From Rhodospirillales bacterium (GTDB lineage Bacteria > Pseudomonadota > Alphaproteobacteria > Rhodospirillales > Defluviicoccaceae), in the NCBI GenBank assembly GCA_007695045.1, contig REEP01000103.1, forward strand, positions 1 through 59,610: 59,610 bases of DNA. The letters are read 5' to 3'. Below are positions 25,465 through 33,542 of this stretch, in pieces. The translations under genes were made by a program, and so were the position numbers. The notes below the pieces were generated by a model. The model saw nothing but the letters and a program-made list of their open reading frames with translations, had not been told where the DNA came from and did not search any database. How positions within the stretch are numbered: the first letter of the stretch is position 1; each line of letters opens with the position of its first letter.

Positions 25465-26037
25465 ATGCATCCCAATGACGCCTTGCAACCGGGCGACGCC
25501 CTGATCGTGGTCGACGTCCAGCGTGATTTCTGCCCCGGCGGCCGCCTGCCGATCGAGCACGGCGACGCCGTGATTCCGGTGCTCAACGACTGGGTTGCCG
25601 CCGCCGCGGCCAAGGGGGTTCCCGTCTACGCGTCGCGCGATTGGCATCCCGTGGCGCATCCCAGCTTCGACGGCGAAGGGGGGCCGTGGCCGGTGCATTG
25701 CGTTCAGGACACGGAGGGGGCGGCGTTCCACCCGGACCTTCGCCTGCCGCCCGAGGTCATTGTGGTCACCAAGGGCACCCGGTTCGACCATGACCAGAAT
25801 TCCGCGTTCGACGAGACCGGCCTCGCCAAACACCTGCATGAGAAGGGGGTGCACCGGCTCTGGGTCGGTGGCTTGGCCCAGGACGTGTGCGTCAAGGCGA
25901 CCGTGCTGGACGGCCGCAAGGCCGGCTTTGCCGTGCAGGTGATTCGGGACGCGACCCGGCCGGTGACGGAATCGGGCGGCGAGGAAGCGCTCAAGCTGAT
26001 GGTCGAGGCCGGGGCGGAACTGGTCGCCGCCGCCTGA
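25465..26037 (+). CDS. pncA: nicotinamidase
   Basis: A 190-aa isochorismatase-fold amidase that converts nicotinamide to nicotinate. The catalytic triad is visible: Asp17 (VVDVQRDF), Lys103 (VVTKGTRFDHDQNSAF) and Cys142 (GGLAQDVCVKATVLDG). The metal-site residues Asp59, His61 and His65 lie in SRDWHPVAHPSF. GAGGAGGATCAG precedes the ATG. Its position right after pncB confirms nicotinamidase over other members of the fold. Confidence 0.95.
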   Translation: MHPNDALQPGDALIVVDVQRDFCPGGRLPIEHGDAVIPVLNDWVAAAAAKGVPVYASRDWHPVAHPSFDGEGGPWPVHCVQDTEGAAFHPDLRLPPEVIVVTKGTRFDHDQNSAFDETGLAKHLHEKGVHRLWVGGLAQDVCVKATVLDGRKAGFAVQVIRDATRPVTESGGEEALKLMVEAGAELVAAA

Positions 26038-26105
26038 ACGCCGGCCGGATCACGGCCGGTTCCCGGGAGCCGAAAGGCCCGAGGTCCAAAGGAAAGACAG
26101 GACGC

Positions 26106-26297
26106 ATGCGCATCACCAACAACGACGAATACCGGCAGGCGCTGGACCGCGCCGACGAACTGCGCAACGCCGAGGAGACGGCTGAGAGCAGCGATGAACT
26201 GGCCCGCCTGCAGGCCGCGATCGAGGCGTACGAGGCGCTGCCCGACAAGCCCGACGTCGCCAAGGGGCGCCCTACGCCGAAGCCCTACGACCATTGA
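26106..26297 (+). CDS. small acidic protein, HigA N-terminus-like
   Basis: A 63-aa product: RITNNDEYRQALDRADELRN, a helix with SSDELARLQAAIEAYEAL, and a short basic end. The sequence resembles the first 50 residues of some HigA-type antitoxins (the part before the HTH). No HTH and no toxin gene are present. It may be a stand-alone conserved small protein or an antitoxin remnant. It lies 68 bp after pncA on the same strand. Confidence 0.55.
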   Translation: MRITNNDEYRQALDRADELRNAEETAESSDELARLQAAIEAYEALPDKPDVAKGRPTPKPYDH

Positions 26298-26330
26298 GGC
26301 CCACCCAAGGGGGGTGCCGCCGTGTTGCCC

Positions 26331-27737
26331 TCACGCACCGGCGAAGCCGAGGAGCGGGGACGGTGCCGGCGCGGTGACCTCCGACGCCAAGTCGCGGAGA
26401 ACGTCCTGCAGCGTTTCCTCCAGGACGGGATGATAGAACGGCTGCTCCAGCAGGTCGAACACGGTACGGCTTTCCTGGATGCACCAGGCCAGCACGTGGG
26501 CCAGATGTTCGCCGCCCGGCGCCGCCATGGCAGCCCCCAGCAGCCGGCCGTTATCGCGCTCGGCATACAGGCGAATGAGACCTTCCTCCCGCAGCATGAC
26601 CGCGGCACGGCCGCCGGTGAAGCGCGCCGACGCCACCGCCGGGTTTTGGTCCTTGATCGCGGCCCAGGTGGCCCCGGCCGAGCACAACTGCGGATCGGTG
26701 AAGGCGATGGTGAGCGGGGCGCGGCGGCGGAACCCGGTGGCCGGGCGATGCACCGCGTTGTAGCCGGCGACGCGGCCGTCATGGGCGGCCTCGTGCAGGA
26801 TCGCCGGGTGGCCGGGCAGGGCATCGCCGGCCAGAAACACCGGCAAGTCCGCGATCTGCATGGTTTCCATGTCGACCGGCGGGAATCCCTGTTCGTCGAG
26901 GGCGATGCCCAGCCGATCCAGGTGCAGGCCGTCCAGGTTGGGCCGGCGCCCCACCGCGACCAGCAGCCGATCCACCGTCACGGCGGCGCCATCGGCGCTC
27001 ACCGTCAGCGCGTCGCCATCCGCCGCCACCTCCGCCGCCGTGCCAAGGTGCAAAGGGAAGTCCCGGCCGATCGCCTGGACCGCTGCCGCGTTGACCTCGG
27101 GGTCGGTCAGGCCCGCGATCTCCTGCTGCATGTCGAAGCCGGTGACGGTGAGTCCCATGCGGGCCAGCGCCTGGCCCAGCTCGCTGCCGATGGCGCCGAG
27201 GCCGAGCACGGCGATCCGCGGCGGCAAGTCGCGTTGTTCGAACAGGGTGTCGGTGGTCAGGACCTTGTCGCCGAAGCGTCGCCAGGGTGCGGGCACCACC
27301 GGCTGCGAGCCGGTGGCGATGACCACAACATCGGCGCGGATGATCAGGTCCCGTTCCGGCACGTGGAGCCGGTCGGGATCCAGGAATTCGGCGTAGCCGT
27401 CCACCAGGCGATCGCCGAGATCGCGCATGCCGCCCTTGAGAACGCCGTCGACGAAGCGGTCGCGCAGGCCGCGCACGTGGGCGAGCGCCGCCGGCAGGTC
27501 GATGCGCAGGGCATCGCCGCCCCGGATGCCTTCGGGGGCCAGGGCATGCCGGCGGTGATAGTCGTCGGCCACCTGGATCATGACCTTGGACGGCATGCAG
27601 CCGACCCGGGCGCAGGTGGTGCCGAGCGGCCCGCCGTTGATCAGGACGAAGCTGTCGGTTTGCTTGCGGATTTCGGAGAGGGCATGCAGGCCGGCGGTGC
27701 CGGCACCGATGACCGCAACATCGACGCGGCGTTCCAT
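26331..27737 (-). CDS. dihydrolipoyl dehydrogenase-like flavoprotein
   Basis: A 468-aa pyridine nucleotide-disulfide oxidoreductase. The FAD site is VAVIGAGTAGLHALSEIRK, the redox pair is Cys42/Cys47 in GTTCARVGCMPSK, and the NAD site is IAVLGLGAIGSELGQALARM. The second FAD motif is VFLAGDALPG. The C-terminal active site reads FYHPVLEETL, close to the HP..E of lipoamide dehydrogenase. No 2-oxoacid dehydrogenase genes are nearby, so it is a stand-alone paralogue with unknown partner. The ATG at 27737 fits the fold; the frame opens further, to 27977. Confidence 0.9.
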   Translation of the reverse strand: MERRVDVAVIGAGTAGLHALSEIRKQTDSFVLINGGPLGTTCARVGCMPSKVMIQVADDYHRRHALAPEGIRGGDALRIDLPAALAHVRGLRDRFVDGVLKGGMRDLGDRLVDGYAEFLDPDRLHVPERDLIIRADVVVIATGSQPVVPAPWRRFGDKVLTTDTLFEQRDLPPRIAVLGLGAIGSELGQALARMGLTVTGFDMQQEIAGLTDPEVNAAAVQAIGRDFPLHLGTAAEVAADGDALTVSADGAAVTVDRLLVAVGRRPNLDGLHLDRLGIALDEQGFPPVDMETMQIADLPVFLAGDALPGHPAILHEAAHDGRVAGYNAVHRPATGFRRRAPLTIAFTDPQLCSAGATWAAIKDQNPAVASARFTGGRAAVMLREEGLIRLYAERDNGRLLGAAMAAPGGEHLAHVLAWCIQESRTVFDLLEQPFYHPVLEETLQDVLRDLASEVTAPAPSPLLGFAGA

Positions 27738-27952
27738 GGCGGGTCCTCCTGCAAGGCGGCGATCGCCGCATCTTACAACAGCGAGTCGTGATATAATAGG
27801 GGATGAAAGATGGGCGGCTCCGGCCGCGTGGCGGGCGAGAACGGGGTTGACGAGCGAGGGGGATGAAGAGCCAGACTGGTATCGATGCGGGACTGACGCT
27901 GCCGGTTCCGGCAGTTCTTCCGGACCTGCATCTGGACGTGGAGGGCGCAGCG

Positions 27953-28420
27953 ATGCTGAGACGCAAACTGAAGACATGGGTGGTTCTGGCAGACGGGGCG
28001 CGCGGGCAGATCCTCCTGAGCGAGGGGCCGGGCCACCTGGAAACGGCCCGGGACCAGGTCTTTATCGGCTCGCGGCTGCCTGGTCGCGAGATCGAGGCGG
28101 ATCGCCCGGGCCGGACTTTCGACAGCGCCGGCGAAGGGCGCCACGCCTACGTCGCCCCCACCGACCCGCGGCGCAAGCAGAAGGAGGAGTTTGCCCGCGC
28201 CATCGCCGCCGTGCTGGAAGACGGGGCGGACGACGGCAGCTATGAGCGCCTGGTGCTGGTGGCGCCGCCGAAGACGCTGGGCGACCTGCGGGCACTGCTG
28301 TCGAAGCGGGTGGCCCGATGCGTCAGCAGCGAGGTGCCCAAGAACCTGATCGAGGTGCCGATGCATGAACTGCCGGATCGGCTGCGCGACGTCTTGAAGC
28401 CGCCGCTGCCCGGCACGTGA
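27953..28420 (+). CDS. host attachment-type protein (baeRF-like)
   Basis: A 155-aa product of the family named for a plant-attachment protein of Agrobacterium: TWVVLADGARGQILLSEGPG at the start, a basic central part (DPRRKQKEEFARAIAAVLED), and YERLVLVAPPKTLGDLRALL then SSEVPKNLIEVPMHELPDRL. The fold is related to the archaeal/eukaryotic release factor eRF1 core; true function is unclear. GGAGGG precedes the ATG at 27953. Its TGA overlaps the amidoligase GTG (GTGA), so the two are coupled. Confidence 0.8.
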   Translation: MLRRKLKTWVVLADGARGQILLSEGPGHLETARDQVFIGSRLPGREIEADRPGRTFDSAGEGRHAYVAPTDPRRKQKEEFARAIAAVLEDGADDGSYERLVLVAPPKTLGDLRALLSKRVARCVSSEVPKNLIEVPMHELPDRLRDVLKPPLPGT

Positions 28421-29427
28421 GCGGACACGGCGTGACTGACGCGTTGATCCCGCCGCCAAAACCGACGGGAGCGGACGGTAAGCCGCGGCACATCGGCGTC
28501 GAGGTGGAGTTCGCCGGCATCGATTGCCGGCGTGCCGCGGAACTGGTGCAGGAGCGCTTCGGCGGCGAGCTTGAGGAACTGGATCCGTACCGGTTCCGCT
28601 GCCGGGACAGCCGCCTGGGCGATTTCCTGATCGAACTGGACAGCCGCTATGCGCATCCACCGGCACGGGCCGCCGAGGCCGAGGCCAAGTCGGAGGACGA
28701 GATCGCCCGCTTCTGGCACCAGCTTGAGGCCGACCTGCACTCCACCATCGGCGACATCGGCAGCCTGTGGCTGCCGGTTGAGATCGTGACGGCGCCGATC
28801 GCGCTCGAAGACCTGCCGGTGCTGGACCGGCTGACCGCGGACCTGCGCGCGGCCGGGGCGCGCGGCACCGACGAGGGCCTGTTCTACGCCTTCGCCACTC
28901 AGCTCAATCCGGAAGTGCCGTCGCGGGCGCCGGACGACATCCTGCGCCACCTCCAGGCCTACATCATCCTGGCCGAGGGCCTGCGCCAGGAGATCGACCT
29001 GGACGTCAAGCGCCAGCTGCTGCCGTTCGCCAGCCCCTTTCCGCGGTCATACCAGTACAAGGTGCTGGAGCCGGACTACCGGCCGTCGCTGGCCGATCTG
29101 GTGGACGATTACGTGGAGGCCAACCCCACCCGCAACCGGGAACTGGACCTGCTGCCGCTGTTCGCCGAGATCGCGCCCGAACGGGTCCATGAGCGGGTGC
29201 GCGATCCGCTGATCAAGGCCCGCCCGACCTTCCACTACCGCCTGCCCGACACCCGTCTGACCGATCCCACCTGGGGGATCGTCACCGAATGGAACCGATG
29301 GGTGCGGGTGGAGCGGCTGGCTGCCGACAGCGCCCGGCTGGCCCAAGCGGCGGAGCAGTTCCTGTCCCACTCCCTGGAACGGCGTCTGGCCGAGTGGGGG
29401 GAGAAGGTGCGCGGCTGGTTCCAGTAG
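28417..29427 (+). CDS. amidoligase family protein
   Basis: A 336-aa member of the amidoligase (COOH-NH2 ligase, PF12224) group. Seen: IGVEVEFAGIDCRRAAELVQ at the start, DFLIELDSRYAHPP, then LWLPVEIVTAPIALEDLPVL and GLFYAFATQLNPEVPS. The acidic E-x-E-F (EVEF) and E-I-V-T parts belong to the ATP-grasp/GS-like metal site. Such ligases are usually paired with a glutamine amidotransferase-type hydrolase; here the partner is the host-attachment-type protein instead. A GTG at 28417 overlaps the preceding stop; a GTG at 28432 is an alternative. Confidence 0.82.
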   Translation: MSGHGVTDALIPPPKPTGADGKPRHIGVEVEFAGIDCRRAAELVQERFGGELEELDPYRFRCRDSRLGDFLIELDSRYAHPPARAAEAEAKSEDEIARFWHQLEADLHSTIGDIGSLWLPVEIVTAPIALEDLPVLDRLTADLRAAGARGTDEGLFYAFATQLNPEVPSRAPDDILRHLQAYIILAEGLRQEIDLDVKRQLLPFASPFPRSYQYKVLEPDYRPSLADLVDDYVEANPTRNRELDLLPLFAEIAPERVHERVRDPLIKARPTFHYRLPDTRLTDPTWGIVTEWNRWVRVERLAADSARLAQAAEQFLSHSLERRLAEWGEKVRGWFQ

Positions 29428-29873
29428 GCGGCCGGCGAGGGCGGCGCGGGGCGTTCGGCCGCCACGGGGATGCACACCTTTCCGGTCACGCTGCTCTGAT
29501 GTGCCCGGGCTCGGCCCGGGCATCCACGGAATCGACGCGAGCACGTCCAACCAGGGGTGGCAGGAAGACTCGGTCGCCGCAGGGGGCAAGGCGTCCGACG
29601 GTGGGTGCGCGGCCCCGGTGGCGCCGGGATGACGTGGTCAGGGCACGATGCGCCGTGCCCGCTTCGAGGCTTTTCGTGGATGGCCGGGTCAGGCCCGGCC
29701 AAGACGCGGGGGAGGGGACGGAGGGGACGCGGCGGGGGGCGGTGGCGGCGAGGGAAAGCGCCTTGTCCGTCGGCGCAAACGGTTGCGGCGGCCTTCTGGG
29801 GATGGCCGCCGCTTTCGGATACAGGGTTGTGACGAGGTCCGGGGGCGTCGGCCCCCGGTTTTCGTTTCGTCGA
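29428..29873. repeat. intergenic stretch of palindromic repeats
   Basis: No gene. It holds a REP-like palindrome TGCCCGGGC-TCG-GCCCGGGCA (29502-29522), a second hairpin GGCCGGG/CCCGGCC (29682-29700), and a 9-bp stem GCGGCGGCC (29785-29793) / GGCCGCCGC (29804-29812). The parts at about 29628-29715 and 29738-29873 recur at 31768-31855 and 31875-32011; the first also recurs at 33319-33405. The whole is the 3' flank shared by the two PEP-CTERM-type genes. Confidence 0.7.
29839..29866 (+). terminator. terminator hairpin between amidoligase and PEP-CTERM-type gene
   Basis: CCGGGGGC (29839-29846) / GCCCCCGG (29851-29858) with a tetraloop, followed on the + strand by TTTTCGTTT. It lies 8 bp beyond the stop of the leftward PEP-CTERM-type gene, so it may act in both directions. 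Confidence 0.6.
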
Positions 29874-31259
29874 TCAGGCCGCGGCGCGCCGACGCCGGGC
29901 GGCCACGCCGAGGCCGACGAGGCCAAGGCCCAACAGGGACAAGGTCACTGGTTCCACCACCTCTGCCGGCGGAGGCGGCGGAGGCGGCGGCGAAGCGCCG
30001 GGTGAGAAATCGGTAGCCAAGACACTGAAGTAGCTGTCGGCAAAGTCGAAGCCGGCGACCGTGGCCAGGAATGGCACATCGGCACTGATGGTTCCGAAGC
30101 CGGCGGGGATTGCCACATTGCCGAACAGGAAGCCGTCATCGAGGAAGAAGCCCGTCGTGTCCACGGCGACGCCGTTCAGCATCAACGACGATGCCGCCGT
30201 CCCGATGATCGCGATGTTGAGAAAATTCTGTGTGAACACCTCGGTTCCGATCGGCGTTGCGTACGCGTACTCGTCCAGCCACTGGTTAACACTGGGCACG
30301 ATCGCAAATGCGGGGTCCCCAAGCGCACGCGAGCCGCCCGTACCACGGACGTACTGCCCGACCTGGACCGGCGCGCTGGCGGTGAGGGTGGCATCCCCGA
30401 CGTTGTCGATCTGCAGGAACTGACCCGCGTTGATCGTGCCCTGTGATACACCGTTGAGAAACACCTCGGTATCGTCGTTGGCGGCGATCACCCGGATCAG
30501 ATCAGCATCCGCGCCGCCGCCAAAATTCTTGGCCAGCTTGAACTCCGTATCAAAGTTGTCGACGCTGAAGTTCTGGGCAATGAGATGGTCGCAAGCGACA
30601 GTGCCGAGTGGTACTTGCGTGCAGGCGGCACCGGCGAATACGGCCACGTCTTTAGTAGCGAGAACATGCGTGCCGGAGACATCTAAGTTAGATAAAGTAC
30701 TATAAGCGACGGACTCGCCTTTCTGAAGCGTGAGAACGATCGGCGTATTGGCGGCATTACCGCTGAGCACCGTGGGTGACGTGATGGTGACTTCAGTATC
30801 ATCCTCCAGTGCCGTCACCGAAAGCTGAGAGCCCCCGGCAAATCGACCGTTGAAGCCCAGCACGCGGTATTCCTTGCCGAGACCGGTGGTGTCCAGCAGA
30901 ACGGTTTGGTCGCTCGTCGCTGCTTCGCGGTTGAGTGCGATGCCGCTGATGGGATTGTCCGCCTCGGCGAAGATCGATTTATTGTTTACGACACCAGTCA
31001 TCGGCATAGTGAACAAGGCACGGTCGAGCGCAGTTTGGAAAACCCCGCTCGCATCGATGGTGAACGCTAAGTTGAAACCCTCATTATTCGAGAGGGTCCC
31101 TGTGGTGTTTTCGGCCCCGAAAACGACGAGGCTTAATGTGTTGGTTGTTGAAAAATTCGGATGATAGTTCGCGATGAAAGCGGCGTTTGCCCCGCTTGCC
31201 GCCAGCAGCGGCAAAAGCGCCACCCCAGCCATCAGAGACTTCAATCGTTTGGTGTGCAT
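29874..31259 (-). CDS. secreted PEP-CTERM-type surface protein
   Basis: A 461-aa exported protein. The signal peptide (KRLKSLMAGVALLPLLAASG, cut near ANA-A) is followed by a beta-rich, Thr/Asn/Asp-rich body (TEVTITSPTVLSGNAANTPI, YSTLSNLDVSGTHVLATKDV, FAGAACTQVPLGTVACDHLI) that resembles the IgGFc-binding domain of adhesins. A Pro-rich stretch leads to the C-terminal tail: EVVEPVTLSLL, a hydrophobic GLGLVGLGVA segment and ARRRRAAA. This is the exosortase sorting signal with Val in place of the first Pro. The protein is expected to be processed in the envelope and released or linked to matrix polysaccharide. A sigma-54 promoter lies upstream. Confidence 0.85.
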   Translation of the reverse strand: MHTKRLKSLMAGVALLPLLAASGANAAFIANYHPNFSTTNTLSLVVFGAENTTGTLSNNEGFNLAFTIDASGVFQTALDRALFTMPMTGVVNNKSIFAEADNPISGIALNREAATSDQTVLLDTTGLGKEYRVLGFNGRFAGGSQLSVTALEDDTEVTITSPTVLSGNAANTPIVLTLQKGESVAYSTLSNLDVSGTHVLATKDVAVFAGAACTQVPLGTVACDHLIAQNFSVDNFDTEFKLAKNFGGGADADLIRVIAANDDTEVFLNGVSQGTINAGQFLQIDNVGDATLTASAPVQVGQYVRGTGGSRALGDPAFAIVPSVNQWLDEYAYATPIGTEVFTQNFLNIAIIGTAASSLMLNGVAVDTTGFFLDDGFLFGNVAIPAGFGTISADVPFLATVAGFDFADSYFSVLATDFSPGASPPPPPPPPAEVVEPVTLSLLGLGLVGLGVAARRRRAAA

Positions 31260-31412
31260 TCCAACTCCTCCTCATCACCAAAAATTTCGTTCCACTGGAG
31301 CGGCCAATGATCCCGATCGAGGTCACCGGCCCGGCGGGGGGGATGGCGGCGCGTGGTTGTTGGTGTCATCCCGCGTGCCCCACCCTGGTCCCGGCTTATG
31401 GCGTATTTTGCA

Positions 31413-31428
31413 AGCAAGCCGTGTGCCA
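31413..31428 (-). promoter_or_regulatory. sigma-54 (-24/-12) promoter of the first PEP-CTERM-type gene
   Basis: The minus strand reads TGGCACACGGCTTGCT, matching the sigma-54 consensus TGGCACR-N4-TTGCW in every fixed base. Transcription should begin near 31401, leaving a leader of about 140 nt before the ATG at 31259. Confidence 0.85.
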
Positions 31429-31607
31429 AGCCAGAGGAACCTATTTGAATCAAAGCGTTGAGCCCTCGGTCGGGCCCGCGAGCAAGCCGAAAGCGTAAAG
31501 TCTGCTTTACGGCCCATTTGGGGATGAGGCGCCACTTCACGCCTGGAGCGAAGGGAAATCGTGTTGTTTTCGAGGGGCTTAGCCCGCGTGCCCGAGCTGC
31601 GCCGCGG

Positions 31608-31740
31608 GTGTCGGAATTCTTTACACCCAATGGCGTATCCAGCCTCGGGCAGGGCCTACCGTTCGACCCTAATGCCTTGTTTCCCAGATGTTTTTCAGGT
31701 TATCCCCAAGGCTGCGAAAGGTGTCGGAATTCTTTACACC
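31608..31740 (-). promoter_or_regulatory. paired upstream activator boxes, copy A
   Basis: The 20-bp sequence GTGTCGGAATTCTTTACACC occurs at 31608-31627 and again at 31721-31740. On the gene strand it reads TGTAAAGAATTCCGACA, a partial dyad with TGT/ACA ends typical of NtrC-type activator sites. The boxes lie about 190 and 300 bp upstream of the sigma-54 promoter, the usual enhancer distance. A PrsR-type activator is the likely binder. Confidence 0.75.
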
Positions 31741-31973
31741 CGCTCGAAGAGACCGACTAGCAGGGCCGGGATGACGTAGTCATGGCGTGATGCGCCGTGC
31801 CCGCTTCGAGGCTTTTCGTGGATGGCCGGGCCAGGCCCGGCCAAGACGCGGGGGAGGGGGGACTTGGCGGGGAGCGGTGGCGGCGAGGGGAGGCGCCTTG
31901 TCCGTTGACGCAAACGGTTGCGGCGGCCTCCTCGCGAAGGCCGCCGCTTCCGGACACAGGATCGTGAGAGGTC

Positions 31974-32000
31974 CGGGGGGCAGCGTTCGCCCCCCGTTTT
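31974..32000 (+). terminator. terminator hairpin beside the second PEP-CTERM-type gene
   Basis: CGGGGGG (31974-31980) / CCCCCCG (31990-31996) with a 9-nt loop, followed by TTTT on the + strand. It is the counterpart of the hairpin at 29839-29866. The companion 9-bp stem GCGGCGGCC/GGCCGCCGC is at 31920-31947 with a different loop. Confidence 0.5.
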
Positions 32001-32011
32001 CATTTGGTCGA

Positions 32012-32809
32012 TCAGGCCGCCAAGCGACGCCGGCGGGCCATCAGGCCGAGGCCGACGAGGCCAAGGCCGAGAACGCTCAAGGTGCCGGGCTCGACCACTT
32101 CTTCCGGATCGATCTCCCGCAAGAGCTTGTCGTTGATCGCCGAGGCGAACGTGACGAAGTCCGAAGCGAACAGGGTGAAGGAGTTTGGCCCGCCCTGAAC
32201 GTTGGCGACGTACCAGTTGAACACAGACTGAGACTCGATAGCGATGCCGTTGATGGCACGGTTGCCATCGGTGGCACCGGCGAGGAAGGCGTCGCGGGCA
32301 CCGGCGGCGGCGGGCCCACTGTTATTCGTGCCGTCGCCGGAGACGTCGATGATTTCCCGGGTGGCGTTGATGGCCTCGCCGCCGATGCTGGCGGTGTTGA
32401 TCAGGTTGGCCGAGAAGTTGATGGCGGCGCCGACGCCCGTCAAACCGCTGAACGGGCGGGTAGCGGCGGCGATGGCACCGGCGAAGGTATTGGCACTGGC
32501 TGCATCGTTGATCAGGGTCCAGGGCACCGTCTGCTGCTGCTCGGTGGCGCCGGACCAGTAGACGTAGGTCACCGCGATCTGGCCCAGCGCGCCATCCTGG
32601 ATCTTCTGCTGGACCGCGGCATTCTGGAAGGCCTGAACGTAGCCGTCCCGCTGCAGCGCGAACTCGGTGGCATCGACACTGCCGGACACGTCCACCGCCA
32701 GCACCAGTGCCAAGTCGACGGCGATCGCCGCCTCGGACGATTGCGGTGCCGCCAGGCCGAGGGCGACGGCCGCCATCGCCAGGGTCTTGAACAGGGTTTT
32801 CTGAAACAC
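32012..32809 (-). CDS. secreted vWA-like (DUF1194) protein with PEP-CTERM-type tail
   Basis: A 265-aa exported protein. The start is a GTG at 32809, set by AGGAGG at 32815-32820. After a signal peptide (KTLFKTLAMAAVALGLAAPQ) comes a DUF1194/von Willebrand A-like domain with an intact MIDAS start, LALVLAVDVSGSVDATEF, then LTGVGAAINFSANLI and EIIDVSGDGTNNSGPAA. MIDAS sites bind Mg and protein ligands. The C-terminus is EVVEPGTLSVL, GLGLVGLGLMA, RRRRLAA, almost the same tail as the other PEP-CTERM-type gene. The promoter module is copy B. Confidence 0.9.
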   Translation of the reverse strand: MFQKTLFKTLAMAAVALGLAAPQSSEAAIAVDLALVLAVDVSGSVDATEFALQRDGYVQAFQNAAVQQKIQDGALGQIAVTYVYWSGATEQQQTVPWTLINDAASANTFAGAIAAATRPFSGLTGVGAAINFSANLINTASIGGEAINATREIIDVSGDGTNNSGPAAAGARDAFLAGATDGNRAINGIAIESQSVFNWYVANVQGGPNSFTLFASDFVTFASAINDKLLREIDPEEVVEPGTLSVLGLGLVGLGLMARRRRLAA

Positions 32810-32963
32810 ACTAACCTCCTCTTTGCACGTGTTGTTAAAGGTTATGACGTCCGGCCAATGATCCCGATCGAGGTCACCGGCCCGGCCGGGGGGATGGCGG
32901 CGCGTGGTTGTTGGTGTCATCCCGGGTGCCCCACCCCTGTCCCGCCTTATGGCGTGCTTTGCA

Positions 32964-32979
32964 AGCAAGCCGTGTGCCA
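32964..32979 (-). promoter_or_regulatory. sigma-54 (-24/-12) promoter of the vWA-like gene
   Basis: The minus strand reads TGGCACACGGCTTGCT, identical to copy A. The predicted start is near 32952, giving a leader of about 143 nt before the GTG at 32809. Confidence 0.85.
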
Positions 32980-33158
32980 AGCCAGAGGAACCTATTTGAA
33001 TCAAAGCGTTGAGCCCTCGGTCGGGCCCGCGAGCAAGCCGAAAGCGTAAAGTCTGCTTTACGGCCCATTTGGGGATGAGGCGCCACTTCACGCCTGGAGC
33101 GAAGGGAAATCGTGTTGTTTTCGAGGGGCTTAGCCCGCGTGCCCGAGCTGCGCCGCGG

Positions 33159-33291
33159 GTGTCGGAATTCTTTACACCCAATGGCGTATCCAGCCTCGGG
33201 CAGGGCCTACCGTTCGACCCTAATGCCTTGTTTCCCAGATGTTTTTCAGGTTATCCCCAAGGCTGCGAAAGGTGTCGGAATTCTTTACACC
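33159..33291 (-). promoter_or_regulatory. paired upstream activator boxes, copy B
   Basis: GTGTCGGAATTCTTTACACC occurs at 33159-33178 and 33272-33291, at the same distances from the sigma-54 promoter as in copy A. Confidence 0.75.
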
Positions 33292-33410
33292 CGCTCGAAG
33301 AGACCGACTAGCAGGGCCGGGATGACGTGGTCAGGGCGCGATGCGCCGTGCCCGCTTCGAGGGTTTTCGTGGATGGCCGGGCCAAGCCCGGCCAAGTCGG
33401 GGGAGGGGAC

Positions 33411-33440
33411 CGGCGGGGACCGGCGGGGACCGGCGGGGAC
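33411..33440. repeat. 10-bp tandem repeat (CGGCGGGGAC x3)
   Basis: Three exact units of CGGCGGGGAC in a row, preceded by the related GGGAGGGGAC and followed by a degenerate unit. It lies just beyond promoter module B. Confidence 0.8.
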
Positions 33441-33542
33441 GTGGCGGGGGTGGCGTCTGCCGGCTACCGCCCCGGCCACCGCAGGCTGTCGGCGACGTCG
33501 CGTGGCGGCGCCGGCGCGGGCGGATGTCGGCAGCCGGGTCGG

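Larger units (their letters stand above)
31301..31860. repeat. 560-bp direct repeat, copy A (promoter module)
   Basis: Nearly identical to 32852-33409 (a few mismatches and short indels). It sits directly upstream of the first PEP-CTERM-type gene, as copy B does for the second. It contains a sigma-54 promoter and two TGT...ACA boxes at the same offsets as in copy B. ORFs read in it are not protein-like. With 31261-31300 (leader) and 31861-32011 (3' hairpins of the next gene) it accounts for the 752-bp gap. Confidence 0.9.
32852..33409. repeat. 560-bp direct repeat, copy B (promoter module)
   Basis: Second copy of the module at 31301-31860, in the same orientation, upstream of the vWA-like gene. 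Together with the leader (32810-32851) and low-complexity DNA (33410-33542) it accounts for the 733-bp gap before the next gene. Confidence 0.9.

Noticed and set aside
26106-26297. HigBA toxin-antitoxin locus
   Set aside because: Only a short HigA-like N-terminal part is present; no HTH and no toxin gene nearby.
31301-33409. Insertion sequence or MITE in the duplicated 560-bp modules
   Set aside because: No terminal inverted repeats or target duplication seen, and both copies sit exactly at promoters with functional sites at equal offsets.
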